Notes: generated from the sequence alone by a model not told the origin. 57,274 nt of DNA from Clostridia bacterium (GCA_017504625.1 JAFVQU010000007.1:1-57274); one strand, 5' to 3'; counted from the stretch's first letter, positions 26,399 through 33,975 are shown. Numbers and translations are program-made.

Positions 26399-26511
26399 AC
26401 CGTACAGTGTGCCGGGAACACTGAATGTCGACATACAGTAAAATGCCCGGGCAATTTACTGTCGCACGTTGTACAGTCTGCGATCGACAAAATTTGAAAG
26501 GAGAAAAAATA
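26399..26511. promoter_or_regulatory. Palindrome cluster with TACAGT motifs
   Basis: The 113-bp spacer contains a near-perfect 28-bp palindrome (26435-26462; arms ACAGTAAA/TTTACTGT around TGCCCGGGCA), an AGTGT/ACACT hairpin (26406-26422) and a GTCGAC site. TACAGT occurs three times in direct orientation (26403, 26434, 26471) and ACTGT once inverted. This density is unusual for a spacer between small genes and suggests an operator for a dimeric repressor or an accessory replication site. Confidence 0.6.
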
Positions 26512-26727
26512 ATGGAAATAGTAAAAGATGAGGATCTATGCCGATATGCTCTCATAGATCAATTTGATATAATCTTCTATGACAGTAACGACGTAAAAGA
26601 ATTGTATAGTATGTATATCAATTTTGGAAAAGAGTTTTTCCGAGGAATATATGACTATGAACAGAACAGGTATCTCGATGAAGTCGATATCATTGATCTG
26701 ATCGGCTGTCAAGTACACGATCCATAA
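26512..26727 (+). CDS. 71-aa acidic hypothetical protein
   Basis: The ATG at 26512 is preceded by GAAAGGAG; the frame extension to 26425 runs through the palindromes and is rejected. The product is acidic (many Asp/Glu, YDYEQNRYLDEVDIID near the end) and lacks membrane segments. Small acidic proteins of phages are often DNA mimics or inhibitors of host defence, but that is speculation. A strong terminator follows. Confidence 0.6.
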   Translation: MEIVKDEDLCRYALIDQFDIIFYDSNDVKELYSMYINFGKEFFRGIYDYEQNRYLDEVDIIDLIGCQVHDP

Positions 26728-26731
26728 AGAA

Positions 26732-26758
26732 AAGCCCCCCTCGTGAGGGGCTTTTTTA
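26732..26758 (+). terminator. Terminator of the plus-strand small-gene module
   Basis: AAGCCCC with a CCTC/GAGG extension closes a short loop and is followed by TTTTTTATT. It ends the operon of the five small genes. Confidence 0.88.
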
Positions 26759-26830
26759 TTTGTTTGGTATTCTGAGCGTTGAGCTAGAAGTGTAGACACC
26801 CCTTTTTAATAAATTAAAAAGCCCTTAGGC

Positions 26831-26859
26831 TTGACCTGGAAGCCTTGCCGTGGTATCGA
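26831..26859 (+). promoter_or_regulatory. Toxin-side promoter, mirror copy of the antitoxin promoter
   Basis: TTGACC, a 17-bp spacer and TATCGA. The spacer plus start of the -10 (AGCCTTGCCGTGGTAT, 26841-26856) is identical to the promoter on the opposite strand at 27016-27031. The weaker -10 fits a toxin promoter outcompeted by its antitoxin. A GAAGCCTTGC/GCAAGGCTTC hairpin (26839-26881) also spans it. Confidence 0.6.
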
Positions 26860-26899
26860 GCCATAACCGAAGCAAGGCTTCAGAAAGGTGGTGATAAAA

Positions 26900-26986
26900 A
26901 TGTTACAAAAGTTTTTAGACTTCGTTAGTACATATGGACAGATATGTATTGACTTAATAGCGAAGATATTCATAATATTCTTCTAA
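26900..26986 (+). CDS. 28-aa hydrophobic peptide, candidate type I toxin
   Basis: A GAAAGGTGGTG site precedes the ATG at 26900. The 28 residues form a short amphipathic-to-hydrophobic helix: MLQKFLDFV at the start, a polar middle, and IAKIFIIFF at the end. This size and character match membrane-acting type I toxins such as those of the Fst/BsrG/TxpA kinds, although no sequence homology is claimed. The predicted mRNA starts with a GAAGC/GCTTC hairpin right before the ribosome binding site, a common way to delay toxin translation. It is opposed by a predicted antisense RNA. Confidence 0.6.
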   Translation: MLQKFLDFVSTYGQICIDLIAKIFIIFF

Positions 26987-27013
26987 CCACCATTTCCTCG
27001 CCTTGCCATGGTT

Positions 27014-27042
27014 ATTATACCACGGCAAGGCTCCCTTGTCAA
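27014..27042 (-). promoter_or_regulatory. Antitoxin RNA promoter, perfect consensus
   Basis: Perfect TTGACA (27037-27042), 17-bp spacer, perfect TATAAT (27014-27019), minus strand. It is embedded in a 12-bp stem (GCCTTGCCATGG with CCACGGCAAGGC, one mismatch) that would also fold at the 3' end of the toxin message. No minus-strand protein gene is downstream before the terminator. Confidence 0.75.
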
Positions 27043-27121
27043 TCCCCTCGATGCGAGCATCCTGCCCCTCACGCCTTTTATGATAATTATGCCTACACTC
27101 TTTTACTTACATTTGAAAGCC

Positions 27122-27150
27122 TTGACATTCTTTTCCAATAGGTGTATAAT
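27122..27150 (+). promoter_or_regulatory. Consensus promoter of the zinc-finger nuclease gene
   Basis: Perfect TTGACA (27122-27127), 17-bp spacer, perfect TATAAT (27145-27150). Confidence 0.9.
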
Positions 27151-27186
27151 ATAGCCAATATCAGAATACCAAAGGAGTATCAGAAT

Positions 27187-27906
27187 ATGGACGAGATCAA
27201 AGATTTAGTATGCCCGATTTGCGGTGAACCGACAAGCGTATGGTACGGTAATGCAAGAAAAGATAAGCTCTGCCGTGAGCATGGAGCACAGCTTAAAGAG
27301 GGAATAATCGCAACGGACGGACATGGTAATTTCATCGATGTTAAAACAAAGAAAATCATCAACAAAGCATTTTATGAAGAAAAAAAGCCCGAGCCGGTGA
27401 AGGAAACGAAGAACGGCGCGGATGAACTGACGTGTATTATTTGTGGAGAGCCAAGTAACGGAAAGCATTTTTGTCTTAAATGCTATCACGAATACAAAGA
27501 TCATTCTGTGGATATACGTATCACAAACTGTCGTGAAACACAGATAATTGACAGATACGGAAACAAGACAATCAAAACCAAAGATGGACGTTTCGTAAGG
27601 AGTTTGTCAGAAAAAATAATTCTTGACTACTTTTTCGACCATTGTACGAGAGTTGTATACGAAAAAACAATACCGTACATAAACGAAAAAGGAGAAAATG
27701 CAGAATTACACCCGGATTTCTATTTATTCGACTATGATTTGTACATAGAATACAATGGATTAACGAATAAATCATATCTAAAAAAGAAAGACTATGCCAA
27801 CAAAATATATCAAGCAAAAGGATATAAAGTTGAAATTCTTGATGCAAATGATATAGGAGATATAGAAGGAACGTTAGACAGAGTACTAGAAAAATATAAA
27901 AAGTAA
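27187..27906 (+). CDS. Zinc-finger protein with PD-(D/E)XK-type nuclease domain
   Basis: The ATG at 27187 has AAAGGAG; the frame extension to 27142 overlaps the -10 box and is rejected, leaving 239 aa. Two Cys clusters (CPICGEP...CREH, and CIICGEP...CLKCYHEY) are treble-clef-like zinc sites. The C-terminal half has SLSEKIILDYFFDH, a conserved Glu, HPDFYLFDYDLYIEYNG and a terminal helix, the layout of a PD-(D/E)XK restriction-like fold like that of some helicase-linked nucleases. A nuclease under a perfect promoter in an integrated element could serve replication, superinfection exclusion or defence; which is unknown. Confidence 0.65.
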   Translation: MDEIKDLVCPICGEPTSVWYGNARKDKLCREHGAQLKEGIIATDGHGNFIDVKTKKIINKAFYEEKKPEPVKETKNGADELTCIICGEPSNGKHFCLKCYHEYKDHSVDIRITNCRETQIIDRYGNKTIKTKDGRFVRSLSEKIILDYFFDHCTRVVYEKTIPYINEKGENAELHPDFYLFDYDLYIEYNGLTNKSYLKKKDYANKIYQAKGYKVEILDANDIGDIEGTLDRVLEKYKK

Positions 27907-27910
27907 AAAA

Positions 27911-27940
27911 ACAACCGCCCCGGATAGTCCGAGGCGGTTT
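27911..27940. terminator. Bidirectional terminator between the two element modules
   Basis: ACCGCC/GGCGGT with CGGA/TCCG inside forms a long stem around TAG, with A-run before and T-rich sequence after. The plus-strand nuclease gene and the minus-strand phage operon converge on it. Confidence 0.85.
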
Positions 27941-27945
27941 ATTAT

Positions 27946-28188
27946 TTAAATCTTAATAGATTTCAACTTAGACCAAAAACGAAGCCCTGCTTCGTTACCT
28001 GCTTCACCAGCATCGGTACCAGCTATGTTACCTCTAACACCTCTCATACCGTCAAGATAGCCCATAGCATAATCTTGTTCTTTAGCAGTTTTACCGTACT
28101 CTGCCTTTTTTCCATAATAAGAAAAACGATCAGAATAAGAGAATTTTTTTCTACGTCTATAAATCTTAGACTTCTTCTTATATGCCAT
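27946..28188 (-). CDS. 80-aa protein with very basic N terminus, last gene of the phage operon
   Basis: A GAAAGGA site precedes the ATG. The first 16 residues are dominated by Lys and Arg (KKKSKIYRRRKK), followed by an aromatic stretch and a Gly-rich AMGYLDGMRGVRG region. A cationic head of this sort would bind nucleic acid, as in DNA-packaging or capsid-associated proteins of small ssDNA phages. No family recognised. Confidence 0.6.
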   Translation of the reverse strand: MAYKKKSKIYRRRKKFSYSDRFSYYGKKAEYGKTAKEQDYAMGYLDGMRGVRGNIAGTDAGEAGNEAGLRFWSKLKSIKI

Positions 28189-28249
28189 AATTTTTTTCCT
28201 TTCTGCCGTTTAGAGCCGGGCAAGGCTTATAAATTTTTATTAAAAAGTC

Positions 28250-28561
28250 TTACGACTTCTTTTCCTTAGGTATTCCGAAATAAGCAACCGTCTTTTTGTT
28301 ACGTTTGCCATTATCATCATAAAAATGATCTATCATCTGACCTTTGGCAACACGATTCAAATCATATGTATTGCCTTTGAATTTTGGTTTTTTCTTATCT
28401 GAAGCAGAAACTATAAGATTCGGCAAGCGAGTATCAACTTTACCAACAAAATTATATTTAGGGTTAAGACGCGGCTTGCCGTTTTTACCTTTAATCCAAG
28501 CTTCATCAGATGAAACAAGTCTAACACCTTTATGTTTTAAGCTATAATTTACACTTGACAT
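28250..28561 (-). CDS. 103-aa basic hypothetical protein
   Basis: The ATG at 28561 has an AGGAGG site; the frame extension to 28744 crosses the sRNA locus and is rejected. The product is Lys-rich, with PKYNFVGKVDTRLPNLIVSASDKKKPKF and ends in PKEKKS. No membrane segment. Its start codon overlaps the -35 box of the opposing sRNA promoter, so the two are likely to influence each other. Confidence 0.6.
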   Translation of the reverse strand: MSSVNYSLKHKGVRLVSSDEAWIKGKNGKPRLNPKYNFVGKVDTRLPNLIVSASDKKKPKFKGNTYDLNRVAKGQMIDHFYDDNGKRNKKTVAYFGIPKEKKS

Positions 28562-28583
28562 ACTGTACCTCCTGTGATATAAT
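28555..28583 (+). promoter_or_regulatory. Perfect consensus promoter of the antisense/small RNA
   Basis: TTGACA (28555-28560), 17-bp spacer, TATAAT (28578-28583) on the plus strand, against the direction of the surrounding phage operon. Confidence 0.85.
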
Positions 28584-28607
28584 ATAAAAGCCACCAGCCC
28601 CATGTAA
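28579..28607 (-). promoter_or_regulatory. Possible minus-strand promoter of the 103-aa gene, overlapping the sRNA promoter
   Basis: TTACAT (28602-28607), 17-bp spacer, TATTAT (28579-28584). It would start transcription about 12 bases before the AGGAGG site. Its -10 shares bases with the -10 of the opposing promoter, so the two would compete. Confidence 0.45.
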
Positions 28608-28702
28608 CAGGGCAGCGTCGGGAGGAATTCCGCGACGACGGAGAAGAACGTTTGGCTTTTATGCGTAGACTTCTCACCCACCTCTTCGGAGGTGGTTTTT
28701 TT
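28590..28702 (+). ncRNA. Structured ~113-nt small RNA of the phage element
   Basis: It has a perfect promoter, a closing stem (ATAAAAGCC 28584-28592 with GGCTTTTAT 28654-28662), inner GCCC/GGGC and GTCG/CGAC hairpins, and a terminator at 28678-28702. The terminator is CCACCTC, TTCG, GAGGTGG, then seven T. No plus-strand reading frame with a ribosome binding site was seen. It is complementary to the spacer between the 67-aa and 103-aa genes. It could be an antisense regulator, a packaging signal or a primer RNA for complementary-strand synthesis; the sequence supports the RNA, not the role. Confidence 0.72.
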
Positions 28703-28904
28703 ATTCATCCGAGAGTATTGTGTATACTCTTGCAAGGAATTCATAACGCTGCTTATACTGTTTTTCAGTAAGTCCTTTCTGCGCCATTACTTTTTCCTTC
28801 TTCTTGTTGGAAAACATTCCAACAGTATTTAGAAGCTCCTTTTTAGAAACGCCGGAACGCAGTTTCTTATCGATCCAACGTTTTTCTTTATTGTAATTTG
28901 CCAT
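28701..28904 (-). CDS. 67-aa basic helical protein
   Basis: The ATG at 28904 follows GAAGGTGATTTT. The product is Lys-rich and helical (KRWIDKKLRSGVSKKELLNTVGMFSNKKKEKVMAQKG...), with an arrangement that could form a small helix-turn-helix, but this is not certain. Its stop codon lies inside the tail of the opposing sRNA terminator. Confidence 0.55.
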   Translation of the reverse strand: MANYNKEKRWIDKKLRSGVSKKELLNTVGMFSNKKKEKVMAQKGLTEKQYKQRYEFLARVYTILSDE

Positions 28905-28970
28905 AAAATCACCTTCTTTCCGGATATCCGGAATTTTCATCCCTCCCCGATTGCCGGGGAGGATTATTTT

Positions 28971-30905
28971 TTATCTTCTACGTCTTCTGTTTGAATTACG
29001 AACGGACGAGATCACGATCACGCAGACGAGGATCAGAGCTGCCGGGAACAGAAGAGGCATGAAATCAACCTTGATATCATCGAGGCTTATATCTATCAGA
29101 GGCTTGTCCGAGCCGTCAGTGGATTCCTGGGTAGATTCTTCGGTGGAATCCTCTGTAGCATCTTCTGTTTCTTCGGGAGGATAGATAAAAGACTTAAAAT
29201 CAGGATCTATATCAAAAATAGCTGATTCGTTTTCCTCTTCATACAAAGCAATATACGCTATTTCCATAGAAACGTTTTGAATCCTTAAATAATCAAGAGA
29301 GTAAATCGTTCCTTCTCTCTGCCATGAACCAGGACAAAGCTCGCTCATATCAAGTACAATATAATTCCATTCTTCACTAGTTTCAAACGGAACCCAAATA
29401 TCATCAATACCACCTCCGCAAGCGTTACCAGTACCATTGGCGTTGCCAACAGATGCAGAGAACAACAAGAAAGAACCTATATGATTTTCATCAGTATCAG
29501 GACTGTTAACAGCATTTTTATACTTAATTACAAGAATATCACCAGTATTATCTGAACTGGTATAATTTCTCGTATATGCACCTCCGTAACATCCCCAAAC
29601 GATCACATAATCACTATTATTTGTAGTGAACAACACAGATCTGCCATCACCGGGCAATACGGTATTATAGTTTCCAAGCGAGTTATCAAGAAGCCAACCA
29701 TTTCTAAGTACAAGACTGCCAGGGGTTTCTCCACAATAAACACAAACTCCTTCAACATACATATGCTTACCATATGTCATTGTACTAAAATATTCAGAAA
29801 TATTGGTAGTCTTTTTGCCACAAACACAAGAATAATAATACAAACCATAACGAGAACAAGTTGCGCTTTGGAGCATATACTGATCATCCTCTATAAGCTG
29901 ATCAAAGACACAAGTATGATTTCCACAATCACAAGTCCTCGTAGGATTTGAAAAATCACACTCAACCGCATTAGATTTTATCAAATAATGACAAGACAGA
30001 CACTCAATGGAAAAAAAATGTGTAAATTCAGTTTGAATTGTATATGAAAGATCAGAAGTAAGAACATGCGGACATCGATTTCCGCATTCGCACACACCAT
30101 TATTTTCGAAAGAACAGTTGATACCCCAAATGGTATCAAGTACAAAATCACATTCGGAACATAATACATATTGGCAATGTTTTGAATCATATCCGTCCAT
30201 AGGACGAATATTTACATAAGAATCCGAATGAGAACAAAGATCATCTTCAGAAAAACCACACAGAACACAAACGCCATCAGAGAAACTACAATCCTCAACA
30301 ATGACCATATCAGTCATATTATCACACATAGAGCAGAACATCTTGCGAACATGTTGATTTCCCAAATTATAACGATCATACTGTATGTATGAGCTGACAT
30401 GCTCGCAGACAAAATCACAGTTACTACATTTTAAAGGATCCTCAACGAACACATCAAATTTTTCAGATTGATGAGAACAAGACGAATCGGATTGCTCACA
30501 TGCTATACATACACCATTTTCAAATTGACAATCGCCCACTGTCGAAAAAGATATAAGTGCAGAGCAATCATTACAAACAACCTTAAGCTTATGAGTGCTA
30601 GAGCTATCGGGAATGTAATATGTGAAAGTAGAAGAATGAGTACACACCTCATTGCCACATACACAATACCCACCTCTAAATACACACCTCTCAACAGTAT
30701 TTACGAGAAGCTCATCGCACAACATACAAGTTTCCCTGTGACTGTGTGTTGACTTGCTTGTAGATTTATATTCAAGCCAAATATTTATCAATGGGTGAGA
30801 ACACGTATCGCCTGTACTGGATTCATCTGCAGAAGCAGAGAGGCAAAATGCACCAATCAGGACAGATAAACAAAGCATAAAACAAATTATTTTTTTAAAA
30901 TTCAT
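28971..30905 (-). CDS. Secreted Cys/His-repeat surface protein with C-terminal anchor
   Basis: The 644-aa protein has a signal peptide (about 1-26). It then has roughly six zinc-ribbon-like units (residues ~35-340), each with a C-x-H start, a CxxC pair and a GxCxxCG end. A beta-sandwich region (about 400-560) resembles carbohydrate-binding modules, followed by an acidic Thr/Ser/Glu linker, a membrane helix and RRRRR. The design resembles a minor coat or adsorption protein made in the membrane and assembled at a phage tip; it could equally be a lysogenic surface protein. AT-rich composition in its middle part differs from the neighbouring ATPase gene. Confidence 0.65.
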   Translation of the reverse strand: MNFKKIICFMLCLSVLIGAFCLSASADESSTGDTCSHPLINIWLEYKSTSKSTHSHRETCMLCDELLVNTVERCVFRGGYCVCGNEVCTHSSTFTYYIPDSSSTHKLKVVCNDCSALISFSTVGDCQFENGVCIACEQSDSSCSHQSEKFDVFVEDPLKCSNCDFVCEHVSSYIQYDRYNLGNQHVRKMFCSMCDNMTDMVIVEDCSFSDGVCVLCGFSEDDLCSHSDSYVNIRPMDGYDSKHCQYVLCSECDFVLDTIWGINCSFENNGVCECGNRCPHVLTSDLSYTIQTEFTHFFSIECLSCHYLIKSNAVECDFSNPTRTCDCGNHTCVFDQLIEDDQYMLQSATCSRYGLYYYSCVCGKKTTNISEYFSTMTYGKHMYVEGVCVYCGETPGSLVLRNGWLLDNSLGNYNTVLPGDGRSVLFTTNNSDYVIVWGCYGGAYTRNYTSSDNTGDILVIKYKNAVNSPDTDENHIGSFLLFSASVGNANGTGNACGGGIDDIWVPFETSEEWNYIVLDMSELCPGSWQREGTIYSLDYLRIQNVSMEIAYIALYEEENESAIFDIDPDFKSFIYPPEETEDATEDSTEESTQESTDGSDKPLIDISLDDIKVDFMPLLFPAALILVCVIVISSVRNSNRRRRR

Positions 30906-30917
30906 TTATATTCTCCT

Positions 30918-31961
30918 TTACTTTTTATTTTTTCTCTGAAAAAATATTATAGCGATGCCGCTTATACAGAGAAAGGCAACGCCCATGAGGATTCCATATA
31001 AAGAACCGACAAAATTATCAAGCAGCTCTTCCACCTCAGATTTAGGATCTGATTCCGACTCGGCTTCGTTTTTACTATCCGAGGAAGAGCCGGATTCAGT
31101 TTCGTTATTATCCGGAACAGAATCGGTATCCGTTTCATCCGGTGAATCTGACGAGTACTTATTATATCCGCAGACTGAACAAATACCGTCACTATTCCAA
31201 CTATGTCCGATCGCAGTTCCGAATATAAAAGTGCTCGATCCTACATCACCGCATTTGCAAGTATAAAAATACTCTGCAGGCTTATTGCACACAGCAGCAT
31301 ACGCACGATATTTTAAGCTCGTGTCTTTGACGACGTATTTATGTTCAGAGTGAGAATTACAAAAAGTGCAATAACCGTATTCATCAATGGTAGACTCATT
31401 TTTTTCGTCAAAATGAGTACAAGGAGTTCCACAAAGTTCACATATTCCTTGAGTGAAGATATGGGCACCAGAACCAGATATGTACATTTCAGTACCTACT
31501 TCACCGCAAGAGCACAGGTAAAAGTGCCTTTGCGGTATTGTACAGGTACCGGGAATTGCAAGATACTCATCTGAAGGATTCTTAATATTAAAATTATGGG
31601 CATGACCACCGCAGTCCTTACAAATACCGTTATCACCACTACAGGACATTAACGGAGAATCACTCATCCAAGCGCCGCAATCTGAGCAATAAATTTCAAT
31701 GCTATGACTTCCGATGCCGTTTGACTTGTAAATTGCTTTAGTATTAACACAAGAGGTTAACGGTGATCCACTTATAAAAGATCCGCAGTCAGAACAGTAT
31801 ATATCAACGTAATGACCACTACCAGCAGAGTTAGGTCTATAACGAACCTCCGTATCAGAGTGAGAACACTCCTCAGCTGATACAAGGATAACCATTGATG
31901 AAAGCACAAGAATGATTGATATTATAACTGATATAACTTTTTTTACTTTAATTCTTTTCAT
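30918..31961 (-). CDS. Second secreted Cys/His-repeat protein with C-terminal anchor
   Basis: The ATG at 31961 lies inside the last codons of the ATPase gene (14-base overlap), so the genes are translationally coupled; the longer upstream frame is rejected. The 347-aa product has a signal peptide (about 1-29) and five to six units with YCSDCG or YxCxCG pairs. A Ser/Glu/Asp linker (about 265-310) and a terminal membrane helix (about 318-340) followed by QRKNKK complete it. Its repeats resemble both the downstream phage protein and the host GH25 protein. Role probably at the particle tip or on the cell surface. Confidence 0.65.
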   Translation of the reverse strand: MKRIKVKKVISVIISIILVLSSMVILVSAEECSHSDTEVRYRPNSAGSGHYVDIYCSDCGSFISGSPLTSCVNTKAIYKSNGIGSHSIEIYCSDCGAWMSDSPLMSCSGDNGICKDCGGHAHNFNIKNPSDEYLAIPGTCTIPQRHFYLCSCGEVGTEMYISGSGAHIFTQGICELCGTPCTHFDEKNESTIDEYGYCTFCNSHSEHKYVVKDTSLKYRAYAAVCNKPAEYFYTCKCGDVGSSTFIFGTAIGHSWNSDGICSVCGYNKYSSDSPDETDTDSVPDNNETESGSSSDSKNEAESESDPKSEVEELLDNFVGSLYGILMGVAFLCISGIAIIFFQRKNKK

Positions 31962-33975
31962 TTTTATCACCTTTATTTTCAGATTTTTTTGAAACGTTTT
32001 CAAGATCAGATACGAAATAACTGTTTTGGAAGTGCAGCTCCTCACGGCTTGCGACGGTATCGGCATACTCGGGATATTCGTCGAAGGAGATCTGACTCTC
32101 CTCGAGCTCCGGAGAGAAGAATCCGTTATAACAGTCGGTTGCGAATCTATCAGAATAAACCTTCTTATGAAGGATATGGATCTTAGCCTTTTGCGCTGCC
32201 GTTTCCATCTTACCATCCTGGACGGCAATATCAAGAACGTTGCAGCCGAAAAGATTATACATACGTTTATAATGATTGTGCAGCGCAGACATAACGTTAT
32301 GAAGAATATAAACGATCAGACACGTATCGCCGCGCACGAATCTGTACTGTGAATAGAATTCAACAAACTTTGGATAAAAGATATCGTGTATCAATTCCTC
32401 GACGAAGTACATAGGCATAAGAAGCTCGGTCGGATTCTTTTTCTCGATATGCACGATCGACATGAGCTCGCGCGTATCGGCTTCAAGCGACGTTGCGCGC
32501 TGATCGTCGGCTATAAATCGAATAAATGGAAATCCGCGTATCGTTGCCTTATGACGTGCCATCTTAAGGCCGTGACCTAAGAGGTCGTTTCTCTGGTTAG
32601 TTTTCTCGTCGTTCTTCTTCAAGCCTTCGTTTGTGATCTTGTTTCCTCGCTCTTTAGCGAACTCGGAAAGCAATATCACACCGAACTCAAAGGATCCTCG
32701 ACGAGGATTTTCTTCCAGGATCTGACGTCCCAAGCGGAGCACATCATAATCGAGGATATGCGCGCGCCGGGTGCGGCGAGCTGATTCCTCGGGAGTATTG
32801 TGGAATAGCTCAGTATCCCAAAGGGGAAAGTTACCGAGATCCTGAAGCTCGTTATCGGATCTTACCGATATATTCGCCAAGATCAAGCTCGATTGGATTA
32901 TGTAGATATAATAAAGACACGCATAATCAGATAGATCTTCCCAGATATCTTTACAAGTAAGATTATCATTGAACGTATAACGGTAAGTATCTATATCGTA
33001 ACCGAATATCTTAGATCTACACACGTTATTACAGAATCGTCTTTTTTTCTTTTCGATGAAAGAACGACACTGGGTAAGATTAAGTATTTGGCGATAGCTG
33101 ATCGCACGCTTGAGCTCATCCTCCAGGTTGATCCAGGGGAAATTAGGATACAAGCTATCAATATCCATTAGCATCTCAAATGCTTTGTTGCGGAATCTGA
33201 TCTCATCAGAGATACCGAAGCTCGTAACAGCCGTAGTTTTGCCTGTGCCGATCGTGCCGGTGAAGTAAAGCAAAAGCGAGAGCCCCTTCATAAATGCACG
33301 GTCGAGCCCCTCACGGAAATTAAGCCGGGAGAATCCGATCTTCTTGCGCCAAGCGCAGATGATCAGATATACGACTACAAGCCAGAAGATCAACGGTGCG
33401 GATGAGAGCATTATAACAACGTCGAGCAGAAGCTTAACGACCTGAATAGACACCAGGTTAACCAAATCGAAGCTGAAAGCGAAGTAGAAGTAATATGCCA
33501 GGAACTCACCTATAAGCGTAATAACGTTGAAATTAACGAGCCAGAATATCACGAACGGTATACGGTAGATCTTTTTATCCCACAGACGAGCAAAAATATC
33601 ACATATTTGCTCTTTTATCTTTTTGAATAGCGGAATAAGCTTATTCTCACAAAACACGACTGAGCGAGATTTTTCGCCGTGCTCGGCATCGTTTGGAGTA
33701 AGAAGCAGCCTTTTAACAAGAATAGGCAGCATAATAAACACCGGGAGAAATAGCAAGATGAACATTGATACGTTGTTCAAGGAAAGCAATACGTCCTTGA
33801 GATACGTTAGAAAGCAGGTTTTGTCAAAAACCACCAACCACATATCACGGAGCTTACGTATCGTATCGTCATAATTAAACGGTAAATATTGCATGATCTT
33901 CTCGCTCGGGAGCTTCGTCACGCTCACCGGGATCTCAACGTTGAAGATCTGACAGAAATAATATGCAATCGACAC
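31948..33975 (-). CDS. Zot/pI-type morphogenesis ATPase with N-terminal membrane domain
   Basis: In filamentous phages the Zot-type (pI) ATPase drives particle extrusion through the membrane. This 675-aa version starts at a GTG (33975) with AAGGA upstream. Three to four hydrophobic segments occur in residues about 70-92, 140-165 and 175-208. Then a P-loop FTGTIGTGKTT (Walker A about 240-248), a Walker B-like FGVILLSEFAKERGN (about 428) and a conserved RHKATIRG..FIADDQR stretch follow, and the tail is Lys/Glu-rich. Membrane helices before the ATPase invert the usual pI topology, where a single helix follows it. A FtsK/HerA-type DNA translocase is the alternative. Confidence 0.7.
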   Translation of the reverse strand: MSIAYYFCQIFNVEIPVSVTKLPSEKIMQYLPFNYDDTIRKLRDMWLVVFDKTCFLTYLKDVLLSLNNVSMFILLFLPVFIMLPILVKRLLLTPNDAEHGEKSRSVVFCENKLIPLFKKIKEQICDIFARLWDKKIYRIPFVIFWLVNFNVITLIGEFLAYYFYFAFSFDLVNLVSIQVVKLLLDVVIMLSSAPLIFWLVVVYLIICAWRKKIGFSRLNFREGLDRAFMKGLSLLLYFTGTIGTGKTTAVTSFGISDEIRFRNKAFEMLMDIDSLYPNFPWINLEDELKRAISYRQILNLTQCRSFIEKKKRRFCNNVCRSKIFGYDIDTYRYTFNDNLTCKDIWEDLSDYACLYYIYIIQSSLILANISVRSDNELQDLGNFPLWDTELFHNTPEESARRTRRAHILDYDVLRLGRQILEENPRRGSFEFGVILLSEFAKERGNKITNEGLKKNDEKTNQRNDLLGHGLKMARHKATIRGFPFIRFIADDQRATSLEADTRELMSIVHIEKKNPTELLMPMYFVEELIHDIFYPKFVEFYSQYRFVRGDTCLIVYILHNVMSALHNHYKRMYNLFGCNVLDIAVQDGKMETAAQKAKIHILHKKVYSDRFATDCYNGFFSPELEESQISFDEYPEYADTVASREELHFQNSYFVSDLENVSKKSENKGDKNEKN

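Larger units (their letters stand above)
26815..27008 (-). ncRNA. Predicted antisense antitoxin RNA opposite the 28-aa peptide gene
   Basis: A minus-strand consensus promoter (27014-27042) predicts a start near 27008. A short AAGCC/GGCTT hairpin followed by UUUUU predicts an end near 26815. The RNA of about 190 nt would be fully complementary to the toxin message including its ribosome binding site. No minus-strand reading frame of note lies inside. Endpoints are inferred, not observed. Confidence 0.6.
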
